This document shows positions 52,601-64,000 of a DNA stretch of 64,000 bases, one piece after another. The translations under genes and the position numbers were made by a program. The notes under the pieces are model-generated. The model saw only the letters and a list, made by a program, of their open reading frames with translations, did no database searches and had not been told where the DNA came from. Where the stretch lies: assembly GCA_028551475.1 (NCBI GenBank), contig CM052360.1, positions 8,234,501 to 8,298,500 on the forward strand, written 5' to 3'. Source of the stretch: Casuarina equisetifolia. Taxonomy: Eukaryota; Streptophyta; Magnoliopsida; Fagales; Casuarinaceae. How positions within the stretch are numbered: the first letter of the stretch is position 1; each line of letters opens with the position of its first letter.

Positions 52601-55600
52601 CTCTGGTGTGGTCCAGGTATATACTGCCGCTGCAATCGAAGAAGCGGTTCAGGAAAAGCGAGTTCTTGTTGTTTTAGATGATATTGACAATGAGAGTCAC
52701 TTTGATCAGCTAATTGGGAGAAGGGAATGGTATTCTGTAAGAAGTAAAATCATTATCACCACAAGAGATACAGAAGTTCTAACCAAATGTTCTGTAACTA
52801 CAATTTATGAGGTCAAGAAGTTAAGTGACTCCGAGGCACTAACTCTTTTCAGTTACCATGCTCTAAGAAGAGAGAAACCCACAGACGCATTTCTTGATCT
52901 GTCCAAACGAATGTTGTCACTTACAGGAGGTCTTCCGTTAGCTCTGGAAGTATTTGGCTCTTTTTTGTTTGATAAGAGGAGAATTGAGGAGTGGAAAGAT
53001 GCTTTGAAAAAGTTGGAACAGATTCGTCTCAGCAATCTTCAGGATATATTGAAGATAAGTTATGATGGATTAGATGCACAAGAGCAGTGTATATTCCTTG
53101 ACATAGCATGCTTATTCATTCCAATGCAAATGGAAAGAGAAGAGGCAATTGATATATTGAAAGGCTGCGGTTTCAGTGCTGAGATAGCGATCAGAAACCT
53201 CACAACAAAATCACTCGTCAAGATCACCGAACAAAACGCTTTGTGGATACATGATCAAGTTAGAGATATGGGAAGACAAATTGTTATAGAAGAAAATCCT
53301 GTATATCCTGGTATGCGAAGTAGACTGTGGCAGCGCGATGCGATCATGACTGTCTTGGAGGCTCAGAAGGTACGACTTACAGGGAGATAACTTCTCTTAT
53401 CGTTTTCCCATCTCTTTTTTTTGCCAAAAAAAAAAAAAAATTGTTCGCTGGATGGGGGAAGTCTTATCAAAGCTTCCCAATTGGCAGATATAGACCACTA
53501 TTCACACGCTACACGATGTGCATGCATTATGTCTATTAATCATCAAGTGAAAAACCAGTATCGATATTCATGCTTCTCTTTCTTTACCGTATTGAATTAT
53601 CTTTTACACACAGTGAAGACTTCTGGTTTGTGAAGGTTGATAAAAGATTCAAAAACTTTTGGAGAATAAAAAGGCATCTGTGCAAACTCGTGTTTCAGGA
53701 CAGAGAAGGACAATGCAGTGGGCTAGAAGGACCAAAAACAAGAAAAAAAGAAACAATTTTTTTAGGTTCTGTAGTAAAACTTTGAGAAGAACAATTTCTA
53801 CATTATTTTTGTTTGACATGGTGGGTTTGATTGCTTTTTTAACATTTATTTAATTTTAGTTCTCCCATAAAAAGAAGCGTTTGTCATTTTTTAGTTTCAC
53901 TTGTTTGTTGGCCGAAAATTAGTAGAAAAAGCTATGCATATCATTTGAAAGAAAAGTAAAAAAGGATTTTCAGGCTATGTTCCCTTCTAATAAGATTTGG
54001 TTGCCACGTTCTTATGACCAAAGTCCCAAATGTCGTTGCCATTTTGTATATCCATTATATTTGCTAAGAACAGATTTTGATTGCTTAAAATTTTTCGTTT
54101 TCTGTCTTCATCTGGTTCCATTCTATTTGTTAAGTAGTTTCCATATTGCTGATAATAGGGAACAGGATCTATTCAAGGGATCGTCCTAGACTTTAATTGG
54201 AGGCCTCGTCCGCGAGATCTAAGTGGGGACGAAATTTCTTGGGAAAAATTCAAGAGCGCGCCCAATGTCTCGTCTGGATTGACGTACTTGAAAGAGAGGT
54301 ATAAGAAGCACCTTCAAAATAAAGCAGAGAAAGAGAGGGAGGTGGTACTACACACGAAGTCCCTTAAATCAATGGATAATCTTAGACTTCTGCAAATTAA
54401 TAGCACGAGATTGGCCGGAAGGTGTAAAAATTTTCCTGCACAACTGAAGTGGCTACAGTGGCGAGGATGTCCTCTTAAAAGTCTTCCCTCTGATTTTTGT
54501 CCTCGGGAGCTTGCTGTCCTTGACCTCTCAGAAAGTGAAATTCAACAAGTGTGGGGTGCCAGTAAGAAGGTATGCGACCCTTTTCTGTCCTTGACCTCTC
54601 GGATTTATATGTTTCTTCTTACTTGAAGCCACTAAAGCTTCTAAATGTTAGGGTGTGTAGGCTTGCACCCTTTGACGTCAGGTCGTCATAACTGTCTCCT
54701 TTATATCTGAAAAACTTCATGTTTACCAGGTGCCTAAGAAGTTGATGGTTGTGAATCTCCGCGGCTGTTATAATCTTTCCGCTATACCTGATTTATCAGG
54801 GCATCAAAACTTGGAAAAGCTTGTCCTTGAGCGATGCTTCCGTCTCATAAGGATCCATGAATCAGTTGGAAACATGAGTAAATTGCTTCACCTGAACCTG
54901 AGAGATTGTCAGAACCTTGTTGAATTTCCTGCTGATGTGTCTGGTCTGAGAAATTTAGAGAATCTTATTCTTTCTGGCTGCTCAAAATTGAAAGAATTAC
55001 CAAACGACATCGGCAGCATGGCATCTCTGAAAGAACTTCTTGTTGATGACACTGCCATTGCAAGCCTTCCTGAATCCATATTTCGACTGTCGAAACTTGA
55101 AAAGATTAGTCTGGTTGGTTGCAAGTACTTGAAAAGACTACCCAACAGCATTGAGAAGCTTTCTTCCCTGAGAAGACTCTCTCTTAATCATTCTGGTATT
55201 GAAGAACTACCTGATTCTATTGGATCACTGGAAAACCTGGAAAATCTGGGATTAATGTCGTGTGCATCGCTTGCTTCAATACCTGATTCTGTTGGCAAGC
55301 TCATATCATTGACAGAACTTCTAGCCAACGGTAATAAAATCAAAGAACTGCCTGCTTCTATTGGTTCGTTATCATATTTGAAGGACTTGTCAGTCGGAAA
55401 CTGTCGGTCTCTAAGCAAATTGCCCGATTCAATTGGAGGGTTAGCGTCTATTGTTAACCTTGATTTAGGTGGGACGCCAATCAAAAATCTACCAGGTCAG
55501 ATAGGTGCCTTGAAAATGCTAAGGAGGCTTGAGATGAGGAATTGTGAAGAACTTGCATGTTTACCAGAATCAATTGGAAGCATGCTGGGTCTTACTTCAT

Positions 55601-57132
55601 TGAACATGTATAATGCCAGTATTTCTGGACTGCCAGAGTCCGTGGGGATGCTTGAGAATCTCACAAGATTAAATTTGAATAAATGTACACGGCTCCACAA
55701 GCTTCCTAATTCAATAGGAGAGTTGAAGTCTTTGCAGGATTTGCTGATGGAAGCAACTGCTGTGACAGAACTACCTGAGAGCTTTGGCATGCTCTCAAGC
55801 TTAAAGATATTAAATATGTCCAAGCATACTTTTGCTCAGTTGACTGGAAACCGCGCGCCTGAAGAGGTTGTAAGTGCAACTACAGAAGAGAAACCTAGTG
55901 CTTTCAAACTCCCGACGTCTTTTCCCAATTTATGCTCACTAGAAGAATTTGATGCTCGTGCCTGGAAACTATGCGGGGAAATTCCAGATGATTTTGAAAA
56001 GTTGGCATCATTGAAGATACTTGATCTGGGCTACAATAATATAACCAGCCTTCCATCCAGCTTGACGGGCCTTTCGTTTCTCGAAAAGCTCTTATTGTCC
56101 CACTGCAAAGAGCTCCAGTCTCTCCCTCCCCTTCCCTCGAGCTTGGTGGAGGTGAATGTTGCAAACTGTACGGCACTGGAAAGGGTTTCTGATCTTTCAA
56201 GCTTGGAAAACTTGTCAGACCTAAACCTAACAAATTGTGCGAATCTGGTGGATATTCCAGGCCTTGAATCCTTGAAGTCCTTGAGAAGGTTGTTCATGAG
56301 TGGCTGCAAGGGATGCTCATCTGTGGTGAAGGGAAGACTTTCTAAGGTTCTATCCTCTTCTTCTCTCTTAGGAATTTTCTACGAGAAGATGCTCCTTTTA
56401 TGATCTATCATCAAAAAGTATATAACAGAAAAGATTTGACTTCTCTTGAAAATTTTGTTTCAGGTTTGTTTGAGGAATATGCGATCTCTTGCCATGCCTG
56501 GAAGCAGAATTCCAGATTGGTTTTCTTCAGAGGTGATATTTTCAGAAAGTAAGAACCGTGCGATCAGAGGTGTGATAATCGGTCTTGTCGTCTCTGTCAA
56601 CCGTCAAATGCCGGATGACAAAAGAGATAAATTCACTTATATACCAGGTATACGAGCACGTATTCTCAAAATGGATTCACAGGTATTCAGTACAATGCTG
56701 GAGTTAAAGGGAATCCCAAAGACGGACGAAGATCATATTTACTTGTTCCGGTTTCCCGCATATCGTCCCTTAGTTTTTCAGTTAAAGGATGGCTATAAGA
56801 TACAAGTGACAGAGCAAGACCCACCTTACATAGAAGGGTTGGAGGTGAAAAGGCGTGGAATTTATCTGATTTTTGAAGGTGATGATGATTACGAGGGAAA
56901 TGAAGAATCACTGGACGAAAACCAACTATCCATTTCAGAAAAGCTAGCCAAGTTTTTTGGCTCTCTGGAAGAGGACGATCACATCTCTGGGTCCGGACAT
57001 GAAGTCGTAAGCCAAGCTCAAGAGATCGAGGAACAAGAAGAGACAGAAAATGGTTCGTTTGGCCGCGGTATAGGGCATTTTGTTCGAGGATGGTCCGGTT
57101 CTAAAAGGAGGAAGCTGACTGCAACTCGGTAG
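49661..57132 (+). CDS. TNL-2: complete TIR-NB-LRR receptor with C-JID domain
   Basis: Intracellular immune receptor; plant TNLs use TIR NADase activity on activation and signal through EDS1. Five exons: 49661-50139 (TIR), 52271-53369 (NB-ARC), 54159-54569 (linker/first LRR), 54730-56346 (LRR) and 56464-57132 (C-JID and tail). Phases all match; 1,424 aa. TIR: DVFLSFRGEDTRHPF, catalytic-Glu block SSRWCLQEL, VDPSDVRKQ. NB-ARC: P-loop GMGGIGKTTLAK (~218), kinase-2 LVVLDDID, RNBS-B SKIIITTRD, GLPLAL, and IHDQ in place of MHD. LRR: about 20 units rich in L..C..L..LP. Exon 5 has the post-LRR hallmark PGSRIPDWFSSE, then an acidic segment and a terminal SKRRK. Start ATG 49661 (MDNPVVPH) matches the paralogs. 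Intron 1 carries TRIM array B. Recognition specificity is unknown. Confidence 0.95.
50743..52091 (+). mobile_element. Tandem TRIM array B (6 LTRs) in TNL-2 intron 1
   Basis: Six direct LTR copies of 117-119 bp beginning TGTTGTGTAGTCTG and ending CTTCTTAACA: 50850-50967, 51069-51186, 51296-51413, 51518-51636, 51746-51864 and 51975-52091. Internal segments of 101-110 bp start TGGTATCGGAGCC or close variants (tRNA-Met-type primer-binding site), contain a TC microsatellite, and end GGGGAGGGGGCA. The array opens with an internal segment at 50743 without its 5' LTR, so the left end is truncated and no target duplication is seen. LTRs share CCCACATCGGT and TAACGGCCATATAAG with array A, but the rest differs, so the two are sister families. 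No coding capacity. Copies differ by point changes, consistent with growth by unequal recombination. Confidence 0.92.
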
Positions 57133-57453
57133 GTGAGCGACTCGGCCATATGCCTACTCCGACGGAGCAACGGATGCTTCTTTGTAAGCAACATTTCTGC
57201 CTTCATTTTTCTTGTCTCGATGTTGTTTAAATTATTGCATATTTGAAATAAAATAAAATAAAAAACTGGGGGAATCTTAGATGAGATGCTCAGAAGCAGC
57301 CGACGACCAACGACCAACGACCTTATACTTTTTCACTTTAACGTGGAGTAGAGCCTACGCATCGATTGGAATCTTCATTTGTCTAAAGACCTCCATGAAC
57401 GTTGAGACAGAATCGGATACCATTCATCTCTGAAAACATCTACGAACGGTGCA
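57133..57453. other. Short spacer between TNL-2 and TNL-3
   Basis: Only 321 bp separate the TNL-2 stop from the TNL-3 start. It must hold the TNL-2 3' UTR and the TNL-3 promoter/5' UTR. It shows no evident homology to the long 5' flanks of TNL-1 and TNL-2. A GACCAACGACCAACGACC triplet repeat lies near 57303-57320. Confidence 0.7.
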
Positions 57454-60400
57454 ATGGAGATGGACAACGACGCCCTTTCCGTCTCATCAACTCTGGCAGG
57501 TTCCAGGCGTGAGTGGGACGTGTTTCTGAGCTTCAGAGGCGAAGACACGCGCTACCCCTTCACGAATGAACTCTACAACTCGCTCAAGAAACACGGCGTC
57601 CGGGCCTTCCGCGACGACGATGGGCTGCGCCGCGGGGATGAGATCGCTCCCAGTTTGCTTGAGGCCATCGAGGACTCGGCCGCTTCCATCGTCATCATCT
57701 CACCGAACTACGCATCATCTCGGTGGTGCCTTCAGGAACTTTCCAAGATATGCGACTGCCGGAGGCTCATACTCCCCGTGTTCTACCGAGTAGATCCGTC
57801 GCACGTACGGAAGCAGGCGGAGCCATTCGCAGAACATTTCAAGCAGCATGAAAATAGGTTTGCGAAGGAAAAGGTGGTGAGTTGGAGAGAAGCTATGAAA
57901 AAAGCGGGCGGCACTGCTGGTTGGGTTTTTGATCGCAGGTGGTGTATTTATTAATACATCTCTTACCCAAACGATTCTGTTCTCGATATTGATCTAGGAG
58001 TACGAGAGATCTCTCTTATGAACCTTTCACAAACCCTAGAGGTCGTGTTTATCAAGATTCAACATGCTAAATAACTCTAAAACCTACCCAGGCACCGATC
58101 GTTTTATTGGAGTTGTTTTGTTTCATGTTGTTAGTATGAATTCACACAAAGATCTGGTCACTTTCTTTTCTTCTCTAATCTCTGATCGGATTGGAGATAA
58201 AACTTAGTGCTTAACTGTGTATTCCGGTTTAAATAAGCAGCATGCACTATCTTACTGGGGGCAGACTGAAATCTATCAATTGCATCCGTGCACTTCGCTA
58301 TTCTTTAATGGCTCTCTTGCTTTGGTTAGTTGATGCTTGGTAACATTTTAGCGTAAGAATGTTTCTTTGCCTATCCACTTTTATTAATGGGGAATTGTTT
58401 GTTTGCGGGGAAGTTATTCCACCCGGCATGCGTTATGCATATGCGTTTAAGGTTAAATATTTGCATCTGCCGCCCCCCCTCTCTTTATTTTTAATTGCTT
58501 GGTTATGGCATCTATTCTTCATGCACTGAATTCAAGTGAGATACGTTGGTCACCACGAAAGATTTGTTAGCATCTCACCCAAAGTTAGATATGATGCAGC
58601 AATGGTTCATTCCATCGCAACTCATATTCTTTACACTGTTTAGACAAATAAGCTGGAGAAGCCGAGGATTTGGCATCAAATCTGTTGTTTGTTTGTATGA
58701 CCAACTTAAACATTTATTGATTTATTTGTCATTCAGCTGATGGTGTGGCTTAGGGCCTTAAGTTAAGCTGTCAAATCAACCATCCACAAAAACTCTTGCT
58801 AGAGGGAATGAATATGCTAGAAAAATGATTTCCTTGATTCTTACCTATTTTGTGTTTGTCAATAAAATCTTGATCTTGCACTGGGTTGAACTGCCTAGGA
58901 ATTTTTCCTATATCCCGAAGAGCTTGCACGTCATTAAACTAGGCACATAGGATGTCGCTATTCAAGTATCATTATTGACATCTTTGTTACTCACGTTACC
59001 TCTTATCAACAGCGACGAGGATCAACCGCAGCTAATTCAATTGTTAGTCAAAAGAGTGTTGGCTGAACTGGCAAAAACTCCAATGGGTTTATCTGCATAT
59101 ACAGTTGGACTTGATTTTCGGCTTGAGGAAGTGACGGATCTATTAGATGTTAGATCCAATGGTGTCCGGGCTGTTGGATTATATGGGATGGGTGGCGTTG
59201 GTAAGACAACCCTTGCCAAAGCTTTATGTAATAAACTTGTTGGTCGCTTTGAGTGCCTCACTTTGGTATCCTTTCAGAACGAACGTATCCATGATCTTTC
59301 CTCTCGTAATGTTTATGCATTTTCTATTGCTAAAATCAAAGAAGTGGTTGAGAAGAAGAGAGTTCTTCTTGTTTTAGATGATATCAGCAATGTATCTCAG
59401 CTTGGTTTACTTTCTGAGGGAAGGGAATGGTTTGGTGAAGGAAGCAGAATCATCATCACCACAAGAGACAGAGAAGTTCTATCCGAGAATCTTGTGAATG
59501 CATTTTATGAGGTCAGAGAGTTAGGACACCCTGAGGCTCTTCAACTTTTTAGCTACCACGCTCTAAGAAGAGAGAAGCCCACGGACAAATTGTTTGATCT
59601 GTCCAAACAAATGGTATCTCTTACAGGAGGTCTACCGTTGGCTCTGGAAGTGTTTGGCTCTCTTTTGTATGGTAAGAGGAGAATAGAGGAGTGGAAAGAT
59701 GCTTTGAAAAAGTTGGAACAGATTCGTCCTCACCATGTTCAGGATGTGTTGAAAATAAGTTTTAATGGGTTAGATGAACAAGAGAAGTGTGTCTTCCTTG
59801 ACATAGCGTGTTTGTTCATTAAAATGCAAGTCACAAGAGAAGATGTTATTGATATATTGAGAGGCTGCGGTTTTATGGCTGAGACAGCAATCGGAAACCT
59901 CACGGAAAAATCACTCATTAAAATTACCGAGGACAACAGTTTGTGGATGCACGATCAAGTTAGAGACATGGGAAGACAAATTGTTACAGAAGAAAACCCT
60001 GTATATCCTGGTATGCGAAGTAGGCTGTGGGATCGTGCTGTGATCATGGCTGTCTTGAAGGGTGAGAAGGTATGAATCATGCTTAGAGAACTCTTCTTGT
60101 TCTTTTCTCAATTCCATTTTGGTTGGTTGAGTAGCTAGTTTTAGCCGACCTACCGAGGTGCGTTAATTAGATTTCCTTCCCGCTCACCTGGCTGACTTCT
60201 GGTTATTGAGGCTTACAAAAGATCGAGAAACTTTGGGGGGAGAAAAAAAAATGTTGAACCTTTAATCTTCTCACCTTACCACGGAGAAAAAGAAGTGTCT
60301 GTAAACTAACTTCGCTGCGTTGTTGTTGGGGGACAGCGAGCTGAAAATTTGAAAAAACAAAATTCGGGGATATATCTTAATAAAATTTTGGAAATAAATT

Positions 60401-63400
60401 GATTCTTTAGCTTTTTTGTAAATGTTAGATATCGAGTTAAAATTGGGGTTAACAACAAAATGGTAAATTTGTGATTTAAAGTACTCCCATGTTGTTCATA
60501 AATATTAGACTTGTAAAATCATACATGTGTGGTGCTATTAGAAAGTTTAAAGATTAATTCAAAAATTAGTTCAAAAGTTAAAAAAAATATTTTTTTATAT
60601 AAGCTTTACTTAAATGTTTTACAACAAAGGATTACAATTGTCATTACAAAGAGAGAGCTACTAAACAAGAAATTCTCTAACAGCTTTTACATACATGAAA
60701 TCCTCAAACAGTGATTGTTTTTTTATGTATGTAAAAATTATTTATCTCAAACCAAATAAAGTTCTAGAGTTCTTTTCTAATTATTGTATATGCATTTGCT
60801 GCATAACTTCCTTATCTGTAAATTTATTAATGTCGGCCCAAATTATTCCGATTTGGCTTGGATTTCCCAAGATTAAGTTCTTGCCTTGGTCCTTAATTGA
60901 CTGTGAAATGTATAGGCGTGTAGTATGGTTGATCGGTTGTGTAAGTTCCATTCATTTTTAGGTGGACTCTTGAAAATATGGAGAAAAGGCATGAATGTCA
61001 TTTGAACCAAAAATTAGTTAGGATTTTTTTTAATATTTTCCCATGTGAAAAAAAAATGATTCCATGTTCTTAGATGTCCTAAGTTCTCGAATGATGGTAC
61101 CATTTTGCACGCCCTTCACTCTTACCTCGCAGATTTCAATTGCTTTTAATTCTACATTGTCTCTCCACTTGGCCCGTTCCTATTTTTTGAGTAGTGTCCA
61201 TATTGTGGATGATAGGGAACGGGATGCATACAAGGGATCATCCTGGACTTTGACGGTAAGCCGTTATCCTATGATCCAAGTGGTGACAGAATTTCTTGGG
61301 AAAACCTGCAAAGAGCACCCGGTGTCAAATCTGCATTAACATATGTGAGAGAAAGGTATAGGAAGCACCTTCAAAATAAAGCAGAGAAAGAGAGGGAGGT
61401 GGTACTACACACGAAGTCCCTTGAATCTATGGTTAATCTAAGACTCCTGCAAATCAATAATACAAGATTGGAGGGACGTTACAAACATTTTCCTGCACAA
61501 CTGAAGTGGCTGCAGTGGCGAGGATGCCCCTTAAAAAGTCTCCCCGCTGATTTTTGTCCTCGGGAACTTACTGTCCTTGACCTCTCGGAAAGTAAAATTG
61601 AGCAATTGTGGGGCTGGGGTAGTAACAAGGTAAGCTTCACTTATCTGCTGCATAATTTTGGTTACCAAGCAAGAACAGGATGTTAGCTAACTAGGTTGAT
61701 ATATTTCTAATTATCGTAGTCGGTAAAGCTAGTAGCGTGTTTGGAGTCCATTATGCTTGCCCTTTTCCCATAGCAATTCTTTATGATTTTCTCTTTTATG
61801 ACCAAAAAAGACATCTTCTTTGCCAGGTGGCTGAGCAATTGATGGTTTTGAATCTCCGAGGTTGCCATAATCTTACCGCTCTTCCTCATTTACCTGGGAG
61901 TCAAAAGTTGGAAAAGCTTGTGCTTGAGCGTTGCCTGAGCTTAACAAAGATTCCTGAGTCAATTGGGAACCTGAGTACATTACTTCACTTGAACCTCGGA
62001 AGGTGTTCAAACCTTGTTAAATTTCCTGCTGACGTCTCTGGACTTAAAAATCTAGAGAACCTTATACTCTCTGGCTGCTCAAAATTGAAAGAATTGCCAA
62101 ATGACATAGGCAGCATGCGATCTCTAAAAGAACTTCTTGTTGATGAGACTGCTATAGCTGAGCTACCTGGATCTATTTTCCGCCTTACAAAACTTGAAAA
62201 GCTTAGTCTAAATGGTTGCCAGTTCTTAAAAAGACTTCCCAATTGCATCGGACAGCTGTCTTCCCTGAAAGAATTCTCTCTTAATGGTTCTGCCATTGAA
62301 GAGATACCGTATTCTATTGGATCTTTGACAAACCTTGAGAAACTAAGCTTAATGTGGTGTCAATCACTCAGTTCCATACCTGATTCTGTTGGCAAGCTCA
62401 CATCATTGGCAGAACTTTTAACCAATGGTACAGCAATCAAAGAACTGCCTGCCTCTATTGGCTTGTTATCATATTTGAAGGACTTGTCAGTTGGAAACTG
62501 TAGCTCTCTGAACCAATTGCCTGATTCAATTGGAGGATTGGCTTCTCTTGTTGAACTTCAGTTAGATTGGACGCCAATCTCAAACCTGCCAGATCAGGTA
62601 GGTGACTTGAAAATGCTACGGGAGGTTGCCATGAGGAATTGTAGAAATCTTGTGTCTTTACCAGAATCAATTGGAAGGTGGTGGGGTCTTACTTCCTTGA
62701 CCATATTTAATGCCAATATTTCAGAACTGCCGGAATCCATAGGGATGCTAGAAAATCTTATCGTACTAAGATTGAATAAATGTACACAGCTTCGCAAACT
62801 TCCTGCTACAATAGGAGGGTTGAAGTCTTTGCACCACTTGCTGATGGAAGAAACCGCAGTGACAGAATTACCTGAAAGCTTCGGGATGCTCTCAAGATTA
62901 ATGATATTGAAAATGGCTAAGAAGCCTCGTTCAGAGGGTTTGACTGCAACTGCAGAAGAGAGAAGAAATCCCTGCAGGCTTCCCACTTCTTTTTCCAATT
63001 TATGCTTGCTTGAAGAATTGAATGCTCGCGCTTGGAAACTATCTGGGAAAATACCTGATGATTTTGAAAAGTTGTCACATTTAGAGATTCTGAATCTAGA
63101 GCACAATAATATTTCCAGTCTTCCGTCCAGCTTGAGGGGTCTTTGCGTTCTCAAAAAGCTTTTATTGCGCTATTGCGAAGAGCTCGAGTCTCTTCCTCCA
63201 CTTCCCTCAAGTTTGGTGGAGGTAGATGTTGCAAACTGCACTGCGCTGGAAAGGGTGTCTGATCTTTCAAGCTTGGAAAATTTGCAGGAGCTGAACCTTA
63301 CAAACTGTGAGAAGGTTGTGGATATTCCTGGCCTTGAATCCTTGAAGTCCTTGAGAAGGTTGTTCATGAGTGGCTGCAAAAGTTGCTCGTCTGTGGTAAA

Positions 63401-64000
63401 AGGAAGACTTTCTAAGGTTCCCCTTCTTGCTTTTGTGCACACGAAATATAGTAGATTACGAACTTGCTTTACCATAAAGTTTTACTTCTCATATCTCAAA
63501 AAAATAAAAAAATCAACTGAAAAAAAATATATTAATGGTTATCTCATGAAAATTTTAATTGCAGGTTTCTCTGAGGAATTTAAACTTGCTTGGTATGCCC
63601 GGGAGCAAAATTCCGGATTGGTTTTCCCAAGAAGTGGTGAGATTTTCAGAACGAAGAAACCTTGAGATCAAAGGTGTGATAATAGGTGCTGTTCTGTCTC
63701 TCAACAATCAAATACCGGATGATTTAAGAGATCAACTCCCTTCACTACCATGTATAAGAGCAAATATCGACATTCTGGATAAGGTTATATTCAGTACAAT
63801 GCCGGAGTTAAAGGGAGTTCCAAGGACACAAGATGATCACATTTTCTTGATTCGATATCCAGCTTGTCACCCATTGGTTTCGAAGTTGAGTGATGGCTAT
63901 AGGATACGGGTGACCCAGCAAGACCCACCATATATTAAGGGGATTGAGGTGAAACAGTGTGGGCTATATTTGATTTTTGAAGGTGATGATGATTATGAAG
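57454..64000 (+). CDS. TNL-3: TIR-NB-LRR receptor, 3' end beyond window
   Basis: Same architecture as TNL-2. Exons: 57454-57938 (TIR), 59013-60069 (NB-ARC), 61216-61629, 61827-63416 (LRR) and 63565 to beyond 64000 (C-JID); about 1,327 residues visible. TIR: DVFLSFRGEDTRYPF and SSRWCLQEL. NB-ARC: GMGGVGKTTLAK, LLVLDDIS, SRIIITTRD, GLPLAL and a canonical MHDQ. Post-LRR hallmark PGSKIPDWFSQE. Start could be ATG 57454 (MEMDND) or 57460 (MDND, matching the paralogs). Relative to TNL-2, the segment after the P-loop lacks 13 residues (59252-59280), removing most of RNBS-A. Intron 1 (1.07 kb) has no TRIM array. No stop or frameshift is seen in the visible exons, so it may be expressed, but the RNBS-A loss makes normal switching doubtful. 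Confidence 0.93.

Noticed and set aside
54909..56309. Long antisense ORFs opposite the LRR exon of TNL-2 (and similarly TNL-3)
   Set aside because: Periodic antisense translations of leucine-rich repeats; no independent motifs or starts.

Overview
This is plant nuclear DNA. Genes are split by GT-AG introns and their products include chloroplast proteins, a CLE peptide precursor and TIR-NB-LRR (TNL) immune receptors. TNLs indicate a dicot. The species cannot be read from the window; a woody rosid-like genome is a guess. I built the gene models by splicing conserved protein blocks by eye, checking phase at every junction.

Left half (1-37.4 kb), ordinary genes: the 5' part of a PP2A catalytic subunit gene (-), a CLE25-like peptide gene (-), about 7 kb of gene-poor AT-rich DNA, 5-formyltetrahydrofolate cyclo-ligase (+), an ABCB29-type plastid ABC half-transporter (-), a 99-residue protein with one C-terminal membrane segment (-), chloroplast SRP54 (-), and an Sfp-type phosphopantetheinyl transferase (-). 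All except PP2A are complete. ABCB29 and cpSRP54 are also close neighbours in Arabidopsis, so this looks like an old conserved block.

Right half (37.8-64 kb), a tandem TNL cluster on the + strand. TNL-1 is a wreck: a TIR exon with two frameshifts, a short NB-ARC stub, a foreign gene-like insert of about 0.7 kb, and a Tnt1-like Ty1/copia retrotransposon nested in that insert. TNL-2 is a complete five-exon gene (TIR, NB-ARC, LRR, C-JID). TNL-3 has the same architecture, runs off the right edge and has a 13-residue deletion in its NB-ARC domain. The 5' flanks of TNL-1 and TNL-2 are duplicates that both carry an old copia relic.

The most unusual structure is in intron 1 of TNL-1 and TNL-2. Each holds a head-to-tail array of a miniature LTR retrotransposon (TRIM) with LTRs of about 118 bp: 4 LTRs in TNL-1 and 6 in TNL-2. 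The two arrays are different but related families. The TNL-1 array has a perfect 5-bp target duplication, and TNL-2 keeps the matching empty site.
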